Made by a program: the position numbers and the translations under genes. From assembly GCF_008635795.1 (NCBI RefSeq), contig NZ_VWRQ01000025.1, positions 1 through 64,000 of the forward strand: a stretch of DNA of 64,000 nt. The letters run 5' to 3'. A model generated the notes under the pieces. It saw only the letters and a program-made list of their open reading frames with translations, was not told where the DNA came from and searched no databases. Source of the stretch: Paenibacillus tepidiphilus (lineage in GTDB: Bacteria > Bacillota > Bacilli > Paenibacillales > Paenibacillaceae). Numbering within the stretch: position 1 is the stretch's first letter; each line of letters begins with the position of its first letter. Below are positions 16,818 to 25,869 of the stretch, in pieces.

Positions 16818-19136
16818 GTGGCTATGGACCGGATCAGTGTCGCCGTGGAGATATACGGAACTTCCTATAAACTTGTCGGTAGCAGTACAGAATATATGAA
16901 ACAGGTGGCCCGTTATGTGGACGAGCATATGCGGGCGATTTCGAAATCGCATTCCAGACTGGACACGCCGCGGATCGCCGTACTGGCGGCGGTACATATG
17001 GCCGAGCAGGCCGTCCAGGTTCAGGACCTGCGGAATGAACTGAACATGCTGACCGGCGAGCGGACGGAGCTGCGGGCCGACGTGGCCCGCCTTCAGGAAG
17101 GGCAGAAGCAGCGGCAAGAGCAAATCGAGCGGCTGGAAGCAGCAGCCAAGGAAGAGGCGGCGCGGCTGATTGCCGCCGCCGAAGAAGAGCGTAAAGTCTA
17201 TCTGGATCAGCAGGAACAGGAACGCAAGCAGCATGCAGAGCAGCTGCGGGAGGCAGAGCTTGCTGCAGCCGCGGCGCGCGATAAGCTGACCGCCGAGCTG
17301 CGGTCCCGGGAGTCGGAGCTGAAGGAGCTGCGGATCTCACTCGAACGGGAGCAGGCGGAACTGCGCGAAAGCCACCGGCTGGAGCTGAAATCGCTTGAAG
17401 AGGAGCGGCTGCGGCAGTTCGAGGAGATGAAGACCGCGCATGCGCAGGAGCTAGAGCAGCTGCGCAGTACGCTGGAGCAAGAGCAGGCGGAGCGGATCAC
17501 TCATCTGGAGACGGAGCTTACCGGAACGCGGGATACGCTCACAGCCGAGCTTGTGGAGACCCGCACCGCGCTGAGCAAGGAGCTGGCCGACACCAAAGCC
17601 GGGCTGGAGAAGGAGCTTGCGGAAGAGCGCGAGGCGCTGACCAAGGAGCAGACGAAGGTCAGAGAGCTGCGCCAGTCGCAGGGAACGCAGGAGCACCGGC
17701 ACAAGCAGCAGGTGCAGGAGCTGGAGAAGCAGCTCGGCGAGCTGCGCGGCGGCAACAGCCAGCTGCAGTCGCGGCTGCGGGCAGCCGAAGCGGCACTGAA
17801 GAGCGAGCGCGAAGCCGGCGCTACCTTGCTGGCGCAGTACGAAGCCGTGCTGCAGCGCGAGGAACAGCTTGCACAGCAGCTTGAAGCGGCAGCCGGCCAG
17901 GAGGCACAGCTGCGGGAAGAGCTGGCGGGACTCGGCCGCCAGTATGAAGGGGTCCGCGTGGAAGCGGACAGCCTGAGACAGTCGCTGCAGGAAGCACAGC
18001 ATAGAATCGCTGGACTGAAGGATGAGCTGCAGTCCAGCGAAGAGCTTGGCGCGATGCTGAGCGAGGAGCTGGATGAGCAGCGGCTGCGCCAGGAAGAGGC
18101 GGCGCAGGAGGCCGATTCTCTGCGTAAGCAGCTTGAAGACAGCCGGGAGCGCCTGCGTTCTGCGCAGGAAGAGCTGCGGGCAGCGAGCGAAACCGGCAGC
18201 CTGCTCAGCGAAGAGCTTGAGGGGCTGCGGCTGCGCGCCGATGAATCGCGCCGGGAAGCGGAAGGACTCCGCGCGGAACTGGAAGAGAGCCAGGAGAAGC
18301 TGGAGCGGATGCGCGGCGAACTGAAGCAGGCAGCTGCCGGCTCGGCCGAGTGGAAGGCGCTGGCAGACAAGCAGATGGAAGACATCGGCGAGCTGGAGAT
18401 GAGCCTGCTGGAAGCGCAGGAGCAGGCTTCCGTGCTGCAGCGGGAGCTGGAGGAGCTGCGCCGCACAGCCGCCGGCGAGGCGGAACGCCTTGGGCGGGAG
18501 GCGGCGCTGCGCGCCGAAGCCGAGCGCGAGAGCGAAGTGCGGGGAGCCGCTGCCGCCAAGGCAGAGGCAGAGCTTGCGGATCTGCGCGGACGCTATGAAG
18601 AGCTGATCGCGCAGTATGATGAAGTGCTCCAGGAAGGCGAACGTGTCCAGGAGCGGTATGAGCTGCTGGAGGCGGAGCGCGAGGAAGCGGCCCGCCGGAT
18701 GGAGGAGCTGGCCGAAGCAAGCCGGGAAGCCGCCGCTGCAGCTGCCGATCAGCAGGAAGCGCTGCGGGAGAGCCGCGAGCTCGAAGCGGCCTGGAAGCAG
18801 CAGCTGGAGGAGCTGAAGCAGCGGGAGCGGCAATGGAGCGAGAGCGAAGCCAAGCTGCGCGAGGAAATGGAGATCTGGCAGGAGGAAGCAAGCGCGGCCG
18901 AAGCGGAGAACGAATCGCTGAGCCGTGCCCGCAGTGAGGCGCTGCAGCAGCTGGCCGAGATCGGTGAGAGCTACGAGCTGGCGCAAGGGCAGCTGCGGCT
19001 GCTTCAGGCGCAATTCGAGGTGCGCGAAGGTGAGCTGGGCAAGCTGTCCCAGGAACATCGCAGTCTGCAGGCGGAATATGCCAAGCTGCAAACTGAATAT
19101 AATGAATGGATTCAACTGATCGAACAGGACAGTTGA
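16818..19136 (+). CDS. zapA: ZapA-domain protein fused to a ~690-residue coiled coil
   Basis: 772 residues. Residues 1 to about 90 match the cell division protein ZapA (RISVAVEIYGTSYKL, YMKQVARYVDEHM, RIAVLAAVHMAEQ), which binds and bundles FtsZ. Ordinary ZapA is only about 85-110 residues. Here it continues into an almost uninterrupted Glu/Arg/Gln/Leu-rich heptad coiled coil to the C-terminus, rich in EEL, LRE and AEAE patterns, with no membrane segment. The GTG at 16818 is preceded by AAAGGAGGG at 7 nt; an ATG two codons later is too close to matter. It lies directly after pheST, where zapA usually sits, and before mutS2, but has its own promoter and terminator. It might act as a long spacer from the Z-ring (inference). 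Confidence 0.88.
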   Translation: MAMDRISVAVEIYGTSYKLVGSSTEYMKQVARYVDEHMRAISKSHSRLDTPRIAVLAAVHMAEQAVQVQDLRNELNMLTGERTELRADVARLQEGQKQRQEQIERLEAAAKEEAARLIAAAEEERKVYLDQQEQERKQHAEQLREAELAAAAARDKLTAELRSRESELKELRISLEREQAELRESHRLELKSLEEERLRQFEEMKTAHAQELEQLRSTLEQEQAERITHLETELTGTRDTLTAELVETRTALSKELADTKAGLEKELAEEREALTKEQTKVRELRQSQGTQEHRHKQQVQELEKQLGELRGGNSQLQSRLRAAEAALKSEREAGATLLAQYEAVLQREEQLAQQLEAAAGQEAQLREELAGLGRQYEGVRVEADSLRQSLQEAQHRIAGLKDELQSSEELGAMLSEELDEQRLRQEEAAQEADSLRKQLEDSRERLRSAQEELRAASETGSLLSEELEGLRLRADESRREAEGLRAELEESQEKLERMRGELKQAAAGSAEWKALADKQMEDIGELEMSLLEAQEQASVLQRELEELRRTAAGEAERLGREAALRAEAERESEVRGAAAAKAEAELADLRGRYEELIAQYDEVLQEGERVQERYELLEAEREEAARRMEELAEASREAAAAAADQQEALRESRELEAAWKQQLEELKQRERQWSESEAKLREEMEIWQEEASAAEAENESLSRARSEALQQLAEIGESYELAQGQLRLLQAQFEVREGELGKLSQEHRSLQAEYAKLQTEYNEWIQLIEQDS

Positions 19137-19161
19137 ATGGCGGACGCAGGCGCAAGTGGAG

Positions 19162-19205
19162 GCGGCCCCGGACAGTGAGTTCACTGTCCGGGGCCGCTCT
19201 CTTAT
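19162..19205 (+). terminator. Strong hairpin terminator after the ZapA fusion gene
   Basis: A perfect 17-bp stem (GCGGCCCCGGACAGTGA with its complement) closes a 2-nt loop and runs into TCTCTT. The following ~250 bp to the next gene is AT-rich, with TATAAT near 19346 as a possible -10 element. Confidence 0.8.
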
Positions 19206-19457
19206 GATGGTAAGAAAGTACGAGGCCGAATAGATAGCCCGGACCGGCCGAAGGCCTGCTGCAGCAAGGGGGACAGCCGGGCAGGACCAGAGAACGAAGT
19301 TTGTCGAAAAATGCAAAAATATGATGCGGTAATACTTAAAATTCATTATAATTAAAGCTATTATATTAACGGTCAGAAGTAGGGGATTTCCATCATTTTT
19401 GTTAACGAGGCACAAAATGCAGAAATTTGGCATCGCAGGATACTCACCGGATATTGG

Positions 19458-20528
19458 GTGCTGGTTATGGTGATGATGGCCGCACAGCTGATATTTGTGC
19501 TGACCACCGGGGCGGGTGAAGTGAAGACGGTCCTGATCCCGAGCCAGGGGCATTTATTTATCGCCTGCAACGTGCTGATCATGATATCCATGATTGCCGC
19601 CGAAATGTGGCTGCGTTCTTCCTGGCAGTATCACAAGCAAGCGGTAGTCGGCTGCGGATTTGCGGTGTCGTATCTGATGTATTTTGTGCTGGAGCCCTTT
19701 ATCGACGGGGCGCAGATGACCCTGATGATGCCGATTATGATCGCCCTTGTCTATTTCGACCGGAAGCTGCTCAACATTCTGGGAGCGTTCAGCCTGCTGT
19801 TCTATACAGCGGTCTACTTCGGACTGGAACGTCCGCTGCTTGACAAGCCGCTGCTGGAATTTCTGATGGTGGAATGCGTCTTCATCGTATTTGCGCTCCT
19901 GGCCCAAGCGGTGATTATTCGCGCACGGGAGGTGCGCAGCCATGTGGAGCAGCTGACGAAATCGGAGCAGGAGCTGATGGTCGAGCGGGCCATCTCGGAC
20001 AAGCTGCTGAAAGTGGATGCACTGACCGGCCTGTACAATCATAAATCGTTCCATGAATATCTGGATTCGCTGCTGGAGCAGTGTGAGAGCAACGGGCTGC
20101 GGCTCCAGCTCGCGCTGTTTGACATCGACAGCTTTAAGCAGGTGAACGACACCTACGGACATTGGGTCGGCGATCTGGTGCTGAAGGAGCTCGCCGGCAA
20201 GGTAGGCTCAATGATTGCCCCTAATGATTTTGCCGCCCGGTACGGGGGCGAGGAATTTGCCGTCATTTTCACCGATAAGAGCTTCCAGGAAGCTCTGGCC
20301 GCCGCCGAGGAGCTGCGGGCCGGGATTGCCTGCATGGAGCATCCGTATGCCGGCGGCAGGCCCATCACGGTCAGCATCGGCATATGCGACTATGTGACCG
20401 GCTACGGCAAGGAGCTGTTGTTCCGCAAGACAGACCGGGCTTTATATGAAGCCAAGCACGGCGGCAAAAATAAGGTTGTATCCGCCGCCTGTATTCCCGA
20501 GGATGATCCGCTTGTGTCATATGCATAA
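19458..20528 (+). CDS. Integral membrane GGDEF diguanylate cyclase
   Basis: At least 356 residues. Five to six membrane helices fill the first ~150 residues, then a short helix and a GGDEF domain with RYGGEEF. It should synthesise cyclic di-GMP at the membrane. The I-site Arg is absent (APND in place of RxxD), so product inhibition may be weak. The start is doubtful. GTG at 19458 is the first canonical codon but has no ribosome binding site and falls inside the first hydrophobic segment. The frame stays open and protein-like back to a stop at 19380-19382 (FVNEAQNAEIWHRRILTGYW). AGGGG at 19381-19385 lies 6 or 9 nt before an ATC (19392) or ATT (19395), so a rare AUC/AUU start is possible. Confidence 0.87.
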   Translation: MLVMVMMAAQLIFVLTTGAGEVKTVLIPSQGHLFIACNVLIMISMIAAEMWLRSSWQYHKQAVVGCGFAVSYLMYFVLEPFIDGAQMTLMMPIMIALVYFDRKLLNILGAFSLLFYTAVYFGLERPLLDKPLLEFLMVECVFIVFALLAQAVIIRAREVRSHVEQLTKSEQELMVERAISDKLLKVDALTGLYNHKSFHEYLDSLLEQCESNGLRLQLALFDIDSFKQVNDTYGHWVGDLVLKELAGKVGSMIAPNDFAARYGGEEFAVIFTDKSFQEALAAAEELRAGIACMEHPYAGGRPITVSIGICDYVTGYGKELLFRKTDRALYEAKHGGKNKVVSAACIPEDDPLVSYA

Positions 20529-20555
20529 GCCCCGGTGCCTGCTTAGGCCAATGTG

Positions 20556-20599
20556 GCAAAACCCCCTGCAGCCGGTTAACCGGAGGCAGGGGGTTTTGC
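20556..20599. terminator. Bidirectional terminator
   Basis: A 14-bp stem GCAAAACCCCCTGC/GCAGGGGGTTTTGC lies between the convergent diguanylate cyclase and holin-like genes, with CCGGTTAACCGG in the loop. Confidence 0.85.
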
Positions 20600-20610
20600 T
20601 GCGGGGCAAG

Positions 20611-20964
20611 TTATTTGGATTTACCTGCTTCAAACGGTGTTGAGACCGGCAGGAAGAGGTCGATAATTCCGATCACGAGTGCCGCCAGCAGCGCGCCGAG
20701 GATGGAGACGCTGACACCGCTGACCACAAACTGTGCGATCCAGATCACGAGGGCGCTGACCAGAAAGCCCACGATGCCACGCCCGAAGGGCGTTGTTTTC
20801 TTGCCGAAGATGCCTTCGATGATCCAGCCAAGCAGAGCGATAACGAGGGCGAGCACAAGCGCGCTCCAGAATCCGCCGATGGTAAACTGCGGCACTATCC
20901 AGCCTACGACGAGCAGCACAATCGCTGACACGATGAAACGGACGACATGACCGAGAAATTTCAC
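20611..20964 (-). CDS. Small membrane protein, YvlD/phage holin 4_2 family
   Basis: 117 residues with four hydrophobic helices (about 8-25, 31-50, 63-82, 86-106), typical of the YvlD/phage holin 4 superfamily; the pattern GWIVPQFTIGGFWSAL...GKKTTPFGRG...STPFE is characteristic. Despite the family name, these chromosomal proteins are not known lysis holins; in B. subtilis the relative belongs to an envelope-stress locus. The start follows AAAGGAGG. Monocistronic, divergent from mutS2. Confidence 0.85.
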   Translation of the reverse strand: MKFLGHVVRFIVSAIVLLVVGWIVPQFTIGGFWSALVLALVIALLGWIIEGIFGKKTTPFGRGIVGFLVSALVIWIAQFVVSGVSVSILGALLAALVIGIIDLFLPVSTPFEAGKSK

Positions 20965-21121
20965 TGTTCGTAACCTCCTTTGGCCTTTTTCGCTTTAGGA
21001 TATGTGCAATGATTATTGTGGCCTGAACACGCCGCTTTATGCCCAGCAATCATGCCCAAATAGCGCAAATGGGCCGTATTAGGTATAATGGAAGCATCTA
21101 TGAAGGGAGCAGTGACGTTAA

Positions 21122-23482
21122 TTGGACGATAAAATTCTGCACACGCTTGAATACCGCAAAATTTTAAATAAATTAGTACAGCATGCCCAGACCTCAATGG
21201 GAAAGCAGGCGTCGGAGGAGCTGCGGCCATCGGGCGATTTCGAAGGGGTCAAGAAGCTGCTGCAGGCTACCGATGAAGGGGCGACGGTTGACCGGCTGAA
21301 GGGTATTCCGACATTTGGCGGAATCAGCGATATCCGTCCTGCGCTCAAGCGGGCTTCGATCGGCGGCATGCTTGGCACGCATGAGCTGCTTGCCGTAGGC
21401 AATACCATTCACGGGGGACGCCGGATCAAGCGCTTTGTGGCGGCGATGCACGAGGAGGAGAAGGTAGAAATCCTGTTCGCCTTGAGCGATCTGCTCTCCG
21501 AGCAAAAGCCGGTGGAGGATGCCATCAAGGCATGCATCAGCGAGGATGCCGACATTCTGGATACAGCCAGCCAGGAGCTGGCCAATATCCGCCGGGAGCT
21601 GCGCGGCGGTGAAGCCCGCATCCGCGAGAAGCTGGACTCGATGATCCGTTCATCCTCGGTCGCCAAGATGCTGCAGGATCAGCTGATTACGATCCGCGGC
21701 GACCGCTTCGTGATTCCGGTGAAGGCGGAATACCGCTCCCACTTCGGCGGCATCGTGCATGACCAATCCGGTTCCGGGGCCACCCTGTTCATCGAACCGG
21801 AGTCCATCGTGGCGATGAATAACAAGCTGCGGGAGACGCGGCTGCGCGAGGAGCGCGAGATCGAGATCATCCTGCACCGTCTCAGCGCGCTGGTCGGCGG
21901 AATCGCAGAAGAGACGGCCTACGATATCGACATTCTTGGAGAACTGGATTTCATCTTCGCCAAGGCGCGGCTTGCCCGCGATATGAAGGCGACCCAGCCG
22001 CGGATGAATGACCGCGGCTATCTGAAGCTGCGCAAGGGGCGGCATCCGCTGATTCCTGCCGAGGCGGTCGTGCCGCTCGATGTGGAGCTCGGCAATCAAT
22101 ACAGCTCCATTATTGTTACCGGCCCCAATACCGGCGGGAAGACGGTCACGCTGAAGACGATCGGACTGCTCAGCCTGATGTCGATGTCCGGCCTGTTCAT
22201 TCCGGCCGAGGAAGGCAGCCAGATGTGTGTATTCGATGCAATCTATGCCGATATCGGCGACGAGCAGAGTATTGAGCAGAGCCTCAGTACCTTCTCCAGC
22301 CATATGACCAATATTATCTCCATTCTGAAACGGATGACGCCGAAGAGTCTGATCCTGCTGGATGAAGTCGGTGCGGGAACTGACCCGGCGGAGGGCTCGG
22401 CGCTGGCGATTGCCATCCTGGAGCATATCCACCGCCTGGAATGCCGGATGGTAGCAACGACGCACTACAGCGAGCTGAAGGCTTATGCCTATGAACGCAA
22501 GGGCGTCATCAATGCAAGCATGGAGTTCGACGTAGAGACGCTCAGCCCGACGTACCGGCTGCTTGTCGGCGTACCCGGCCGCAGTAACGCCTTTGCGATT
22601 GCCGAGCGCCTGGGCATGCCGGGCTCCATTCTGGACCATGCCCGCGGGGAAGTGAAGGAAGAGGATATGCGCGTGGAGCATATGATCGCTTCGCTGGAAG
22701 AGAACCGCCTCAGAGCGGAGAACGAACGCGAGAAGGCAGAGCTGAGCCGCCGCGAGGCGGAGGAATTCAAGCGCCGTCAGCAGCAGGAGCTGGAGAAGCT
22801 GGAAAGCCAGCGCGACAAGCGGCTGGAGAAGGCTGAGAAGGAGGCCGCCGACCTTGTGGCCAAGGCGCGCAAGGAAGCCGAGGAGATCATCAGCGATCTG
22901 CGCCGCCTGGCGATGGAGGAAGGGGCCTCCGTCAAGGAGCATAAGCTGATCGAGGCCCGCCGCCGTCTGGACGAAGCGCAGCCTGCCCCTCGGCAGAAGC
23001 AGCCGGTCCGCAGTGCCAAGGCGCCGCAGCAGCTGCAGCCGGGCGATGAGGTCCGGCTGCCGAGCGTCAATCAGAAGGGCTACATTGTTGAGCTCAGCGG
23101 CACGAAGGAAGCCGTCGTGCAATTCGGCATCATGAAGATGAAGGTCAACATCGCCGATCTGGAATTTATGGCTTCGGCGCCCGACAATCCGCCGCCGGCC
23201 AAGCGGGCGACGACACTCAAACGCTCGCGGGACGAGAATATCCGCTCGGAGCTGGATTTGCGCGGTGCGAATCTGGAGGAAGCGCTGCTGGAGACCGACC
23301 GTTTTATCGACGAGGCCTTTCTGGGCAACCTTGGACAGATTTATATTATCCACGGCAAAGGGACAGGCGTCCTGCGCTCAGGGATTCAGGATTATCTGCG
23401 CAAGCACAAGCATGTCAAAAGCTACCGGCTCGGAAATTACAATGAGGGCGGCGCGGGTGTGACCGTGGCTGAACTGAAGTAG
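21122..23482 (+). CDS. mutS2: Endonuclease MutS2 (recombination suppressor / ribosome rescue factor)
   Basis: 786 residues, normal length. It has the MutS core/clamp, an ATPase with Walker A GPNTGGKT (334-341) and LLDEVGAGTDP, a long coiled-coil region (about 515-620), a KOW-like segment (QLQPGDEVRLPSVNQKGYIVEL), and a C-terminal Smr nuclease domain (LDLRGANLEEAL ... IIHGKGTGVLR). MutS2 acts on branched DNA, and in Bacillota also on collided ribosomes. The TTG at 21122 is chosen because it gives the expected N-terminus (DDKILHTLEYRKI); GAAGGGAG lies somewhat far upstream. A -10-like TATAAT is at 21084. The genes that follow, at 31 and 20 bp, may be cotranscribed. Confidence 0.96.
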   Translation: MDDKILHTLEYRKILNKLVQHAQTSMGKQASEELRPSGDFEGVKKLLQATDEGATVDRLKGIPTFGGISDIRPALKRASIGGMLGTHELLAVGNTIHGGRRIKRFVAAMHEEEKVEILFALSDLLSEQKPVEDAIKACISEDADILDTASQELANIRRELRGGEARIREKLDSMIRSSSVAKMLQDQLITIRGDRFVIPVKAEYRSHFGGIVHDQSGSGATLFIEPESIVAMNNKLRETRLREEREIEIILHRLSALVGGIAEETAYDIDILGELDFIFAKARLARDMKATQPRMNDRGYLKLRKGRHPLIPAEAVVPLDVELGNQYSSIIVTGPNTGGKTVTLKTIGLLSLMSMSGLFIPAEEGSQMCVFDAIYADIGDEQSIEQSLSTFSSHMTNIISILKRMTPKSLILLDEVGAGTDPAEGSALAIAILEHIHRLECRMVATTHYSELKAYAYERKGVINASMEFDVETLSPTYRLLVGVPGRSNAFAIAERLGMPGSILDHARGEVKEEDMRVEHMIASLEENRLRAENEREKAELSRREAEEFKRRQQQELEKLESQRDKRLEKAEKEAADLVAKARKEAEEIISDLRRLAMEEGASVKEHKLIEARRRLDEAQPAPRQKQPVRSAKAPQQLQPGDEVRLPSVNQKGYIVELSGTKEAVVQFGIMKMKVNIADLEFMASAPDNPPPAKRATTLKRSRDENIRSELDLRGANLEEALLETDRFIDEAFLGNLGQIYIIHGKGTGVLRSGIQDYLRKHKHVKSYRLGNYNEGGAGVTVAELK

Positions 23483-23513
23483 CGGCTGGGAGATCCGGCA
23501 GAAAGAGGGAACG

Positions 23514-23933
23514 ATGCAAGAGAATATCGACCAATTGCTGGCTCATCCGCTTGGATCGCTGCTGGGGTACTTTGCCGTGGCCGTGCTGGGGCTTGTGGTT
23601 TTCCTGTCTTTTTTCGAAATGGTCACCAAATATAATTGCTGGGAGGAAATCCGCAAAGGCAATCTTGCCGTGGCCATGGCTACCGGAGGCAAAATTTTCG
23701 GTATCTGTAACATTCTGCGCTTCAGCATTGAATCGGGAATTTCGATTTACGATACGATGAAATGGGCGGTGGTCGGATTTCTGCTGCTGCTGCTGGCTTA
23801 TTTCCTGTTTGAATTTCTGACGCCGGTCTTCTCTATAGACGATGAGATTGCGCAGGACAACCGGGCGGTCGGATTGACGGCGATGCTGATTTCAGTCTCA
23901 CTGTCGTATGTGATCGGGGCCGCTATTTTTTGA
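23514..23933 (+). CDS. DUF350 family membrane protein
   Basis: 139 residues with four membrane helices (about 15-35, 50-66, 80-100, 117-138) and the family's conserved segment GNLAVAMATGGKIFG. DUF350 proteins have no firm biochemical role. It starts 31 bp after mutS2 behind AGAGGGA and is followed at 20 bp by a zinc-ribbon gene, so the three may form an operon. Confidence 0.85.
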   Translation: MQENIDQLLAHPLGSLLGYFAVAVLGLVVFLSFFEMVTKYNCWEEIRKGNLAVAMATGGKIFGICNILRFSIESGISIYDTMKWAVVGFLLLLLAYFLFEFLTPVFSIDDEIAQDNRAVGLTAMLISVSLSYVIGAAIF

Positions 23934-23953
23934 ATAAGAAGGAGATTACGACA

Positions 23954-24493
23954 ATGGATACAACAGTATGCCCTTGGTGTCATACAGAAATTGTGTGGGA
24001 TGAGGAAATTGGACCCGAGGATACCTGCCCGCACTGCAACAATGAGCTGTCCGGCTACCGGACGATTACCGTAGGGGCGGATGATCTTGAGGATGAAGAG
24101 GATGAGTCCGACGATAGCTCCGTCCAGGATCATATCAGCGATGACAAGCTGTGGGATGACGAGGATAAGGAAGCGGTAGTGCCGATCTTTAACACGGTCA
24201 CCCAGTTCGGCGACGATTATGATCCGGCAGCATACGAGCTCAGTGTGGCCGCTGTACTTGCTGCGCAGCTTGAAGCGCCCGAATGCCCGCAGTGTCATGA
24301 ATTGATGGTCATGTCCGGCAAGCAGCCGGTGACGTCATTCGAAGGGGCAGTGCCGGAAGCGATGAACGGACGCCCTGTGCTTGAGGCCCCGTTTGCGCTG
24401 AATCTGTACATTTGTCCTTCCTGTTTCCACGTGCAGCACAGTCTGGCCCAGGAAGACCGCGTCCGGTTCGTGCGCCATTTGAGCGGCAAATAA
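23954..24493 (+). CDS. Zinc-ribbon protein with acidic linker
   Basis: 179 residues. Two Cys pairs at the N-terminus (CPWCHTEIVWDEEIGPEDTCPHC) form a zinc ribbon. An acidic stretch (DDLEDEEDESDDSS) and a second set of Cys motifs (CPQCHELM ... ICPSCFHV) follow, with no membrane helix. I do not recognise a function. The ATG at 23954 follows AAGGAG at a good distance; a TTG overlapping the DUF350 stop at 23930 is possible but less likely. It sits directly after the DUF350 gene. Confidence 0.82.
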   Translation: MDTTVCPWCHTEIVWDEEIGPEDTCPHCNNELSGYRTITVGADDLEDEEDESDDSSVQDHISDDKLWDDEDKEAVVPIFNTVTQFGDDYDPAAYELSVAAVLAAQLEAPECPQCHELMVMSGKQPVTSFEGAVPEAMNGRPVLEAPFALNLYICPSCFHVQHSLAQEDRVRFVRHLSGK

Positions 24494-24559
24494 GGACGGG
24501 CACATGCTTGCTCCCGCTTCAGGGCATATTAATGCCGATATGTCCTGGAGGAAGGGGAG

Positions 24560-25768
24560 ATGTGCGAGATGAAAGGCTCAATCCGGAGCCAGGCCCCGCT
24601 GCTGCTGGGCGTTAACGGGCTATTTGTGCTGGCCAATGCGCTGGCAGGCACTTTTCTGAACGTATATTTGTGGAAAAGCCGGCAGGATTTCGTCATGATC
24701 GGCTGGTTCGCGGTCAGCCAGCAGCTGGCTGTCGGCCTCAGCTTCTGGCTGGGCGGCAAATGGGTCAAAGAACGAGGCAAAATGAACGCCCTGCGGCTGG
24801 GAATCGCCGTTTCGGGCTTTTTTTATTTACTGGTGCTATGGCTGGGGACGGACGCCGCGTACTATATATGGCCGCTCGGCTGTACACTCGGCATTTCCAC
24901 CGGATTGTTCTGGCTCGCCTTTAATACGCTGTATTTCGAAATTACCGATGCGAAGAACCGGGATTTCTTTAATGGCTGGATGGGACTGCTCGGTTCATTT
25001 ACCGGCATTGCCGGACCCTGGGTCTCCGGGCGGATCATTACATGGCTGCAGGGCGCCCGCGGCTACCGTACCGTGTTCACTCTTGCTTTGTGCATTTACG
25101 GGCTTGCGGCAGTGCTCAGCTTTTTTCTGAAAAAGCGTAAAAGCGGCAGCGCCTATATCTGGCTGGAGCCTTGGCGGGAGCTGCGCCGGAAGGAAAGTCC
25201 CTGGCGGACAGCTGCGGTTGCCCTGATGTTCGAGGGGATGCGGGAAGGCGTATTCTCATTCCTGATCGGCCTGCTGGTATACATAGCCACCCGGGAGGAG
25301 AGCAAGCTGGGGCAATTTGCGCTTCTGACTTCGGCGGTATCACTCGTCAGTTATTATGTGGCGGGCAAGTATTTTAAGTCCCGCTTCCGGTCCCAGGGCA
25401 TGCTGGCCGGGGGACTGCTGCTTGTAGCCGTTATTGTACCGCTACTCTGGAAGGTAAGCTTCGGGACACTGCTGGTCATGGGCATCGGAACCTCGCTGTT
25501 CCTGCCGCTCTACGTACTGCCGATCACCTCGGTCAGCTTTGATCTGATGGGCCGGGATGCAGACAGTGTGGATAAACGGGTGGAACTGGTCGTCCTAAGA
25601 GAGCTTAGCCTGATGTGCGGACGCCTCGCGGGGATGTTCATCTTTATAGGGGTCCTGTCGGTGAATGACTCCCGGCATGTCATTACGCTCCTGCTTCTCG
25701 GCCTTGGGGCGGCTCCGCTGGGCAGCTGGCTTGTGCTGCGGCGTCCGCTGCGGGGAGGTAACCTCTAA
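24560..25768 (+). CDS. MFS transporter
   Basis: 402 residues, about twelve hydrophobic helices in two halves, with loop motifs GGKWVKERGKMNALRLG (MFS motif A-like) after helix 2 and a central basic loop (KKRKSGSAYIW). This fits a major facilitator permease; no substrate can be read from sequence. GGAGGAAGGGG precedes the ATG at 24560; a second in-frame ATG lies three codons later. It is the last plus-strand gene of the mutS2 region, ending before a strong bidirectional terminator. Confidence 0.87.
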   Translation: MCEMKGSIRSQAPLLLGVNGLFVLANALAGTFLNVYLWKSRQDFVMIGWFAVSQQLAVGLSFWLGGKWVKERGKMNALRLGIAVSGFFYLLVLWLGTDAAYYIWPLGCTLGISTGLFWLAFNTLYFEITDAKNRDFFNGWMGLLGSFTGIAGPWVSGRIITWLQGARGYRTVFTLALCIYGLAAVLSFFLKKRKSGSAYIWLEPWRELRRKESPWRTAAVALMFEGMREGVFSFLIGLLVYIATREESKLGQFALLTSAVSLVSYYVAGKYFKSRFRSQGMLAGGLLLVAVIVPLLWKVSFGTLLVMGIGTSLFLPLYVLPITSVSFDLMGRDADSVDKRVELVVLRELSLMCGRLAGMFIFIGVLSVNDSRHVITLLLLGLGAAPLGSWLVLRRPLRGGNL

Positions 25769-25820
25769 TATAGCGCAGCGTAGGATAGGCAACCCCGATA
25801 GCTGAGCAAGGCACATAAGG

Positions 25821-25862
25821 GCACAGGCCCGGGCGACTATTCCGCCCGGGCCTGTGCTTGTT
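25821..25862. terminator. Bidirectional terminator
   Basis: A perfect 15-bp stem GCACAGGCCCGGGCG/CGCCCGGGCCTGTGC lies between convergent genes. Confidence 0.85.
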
Positions 25863-25869
25863 TAAGTTG

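Noticed and set aside
17451-19553. 700-residue minus-strand open frame (and others) opposite the ZapA fusion gene
   Set aside because: Caused by the Glu/Arg/Leu/Gln-rich codons of the coiled coil, which leave few stops on the other strand. The peptide is low complexity, has no start signal and runs against a gene with promoter, ribosome binding site and terminator.
23930-23953. TTG start for the zinc-ribbon gene overlapping the DUF350 stop
   Set aside because: AAGGAG is ideally placed for the ATG at 23954 and lies inside the extension.
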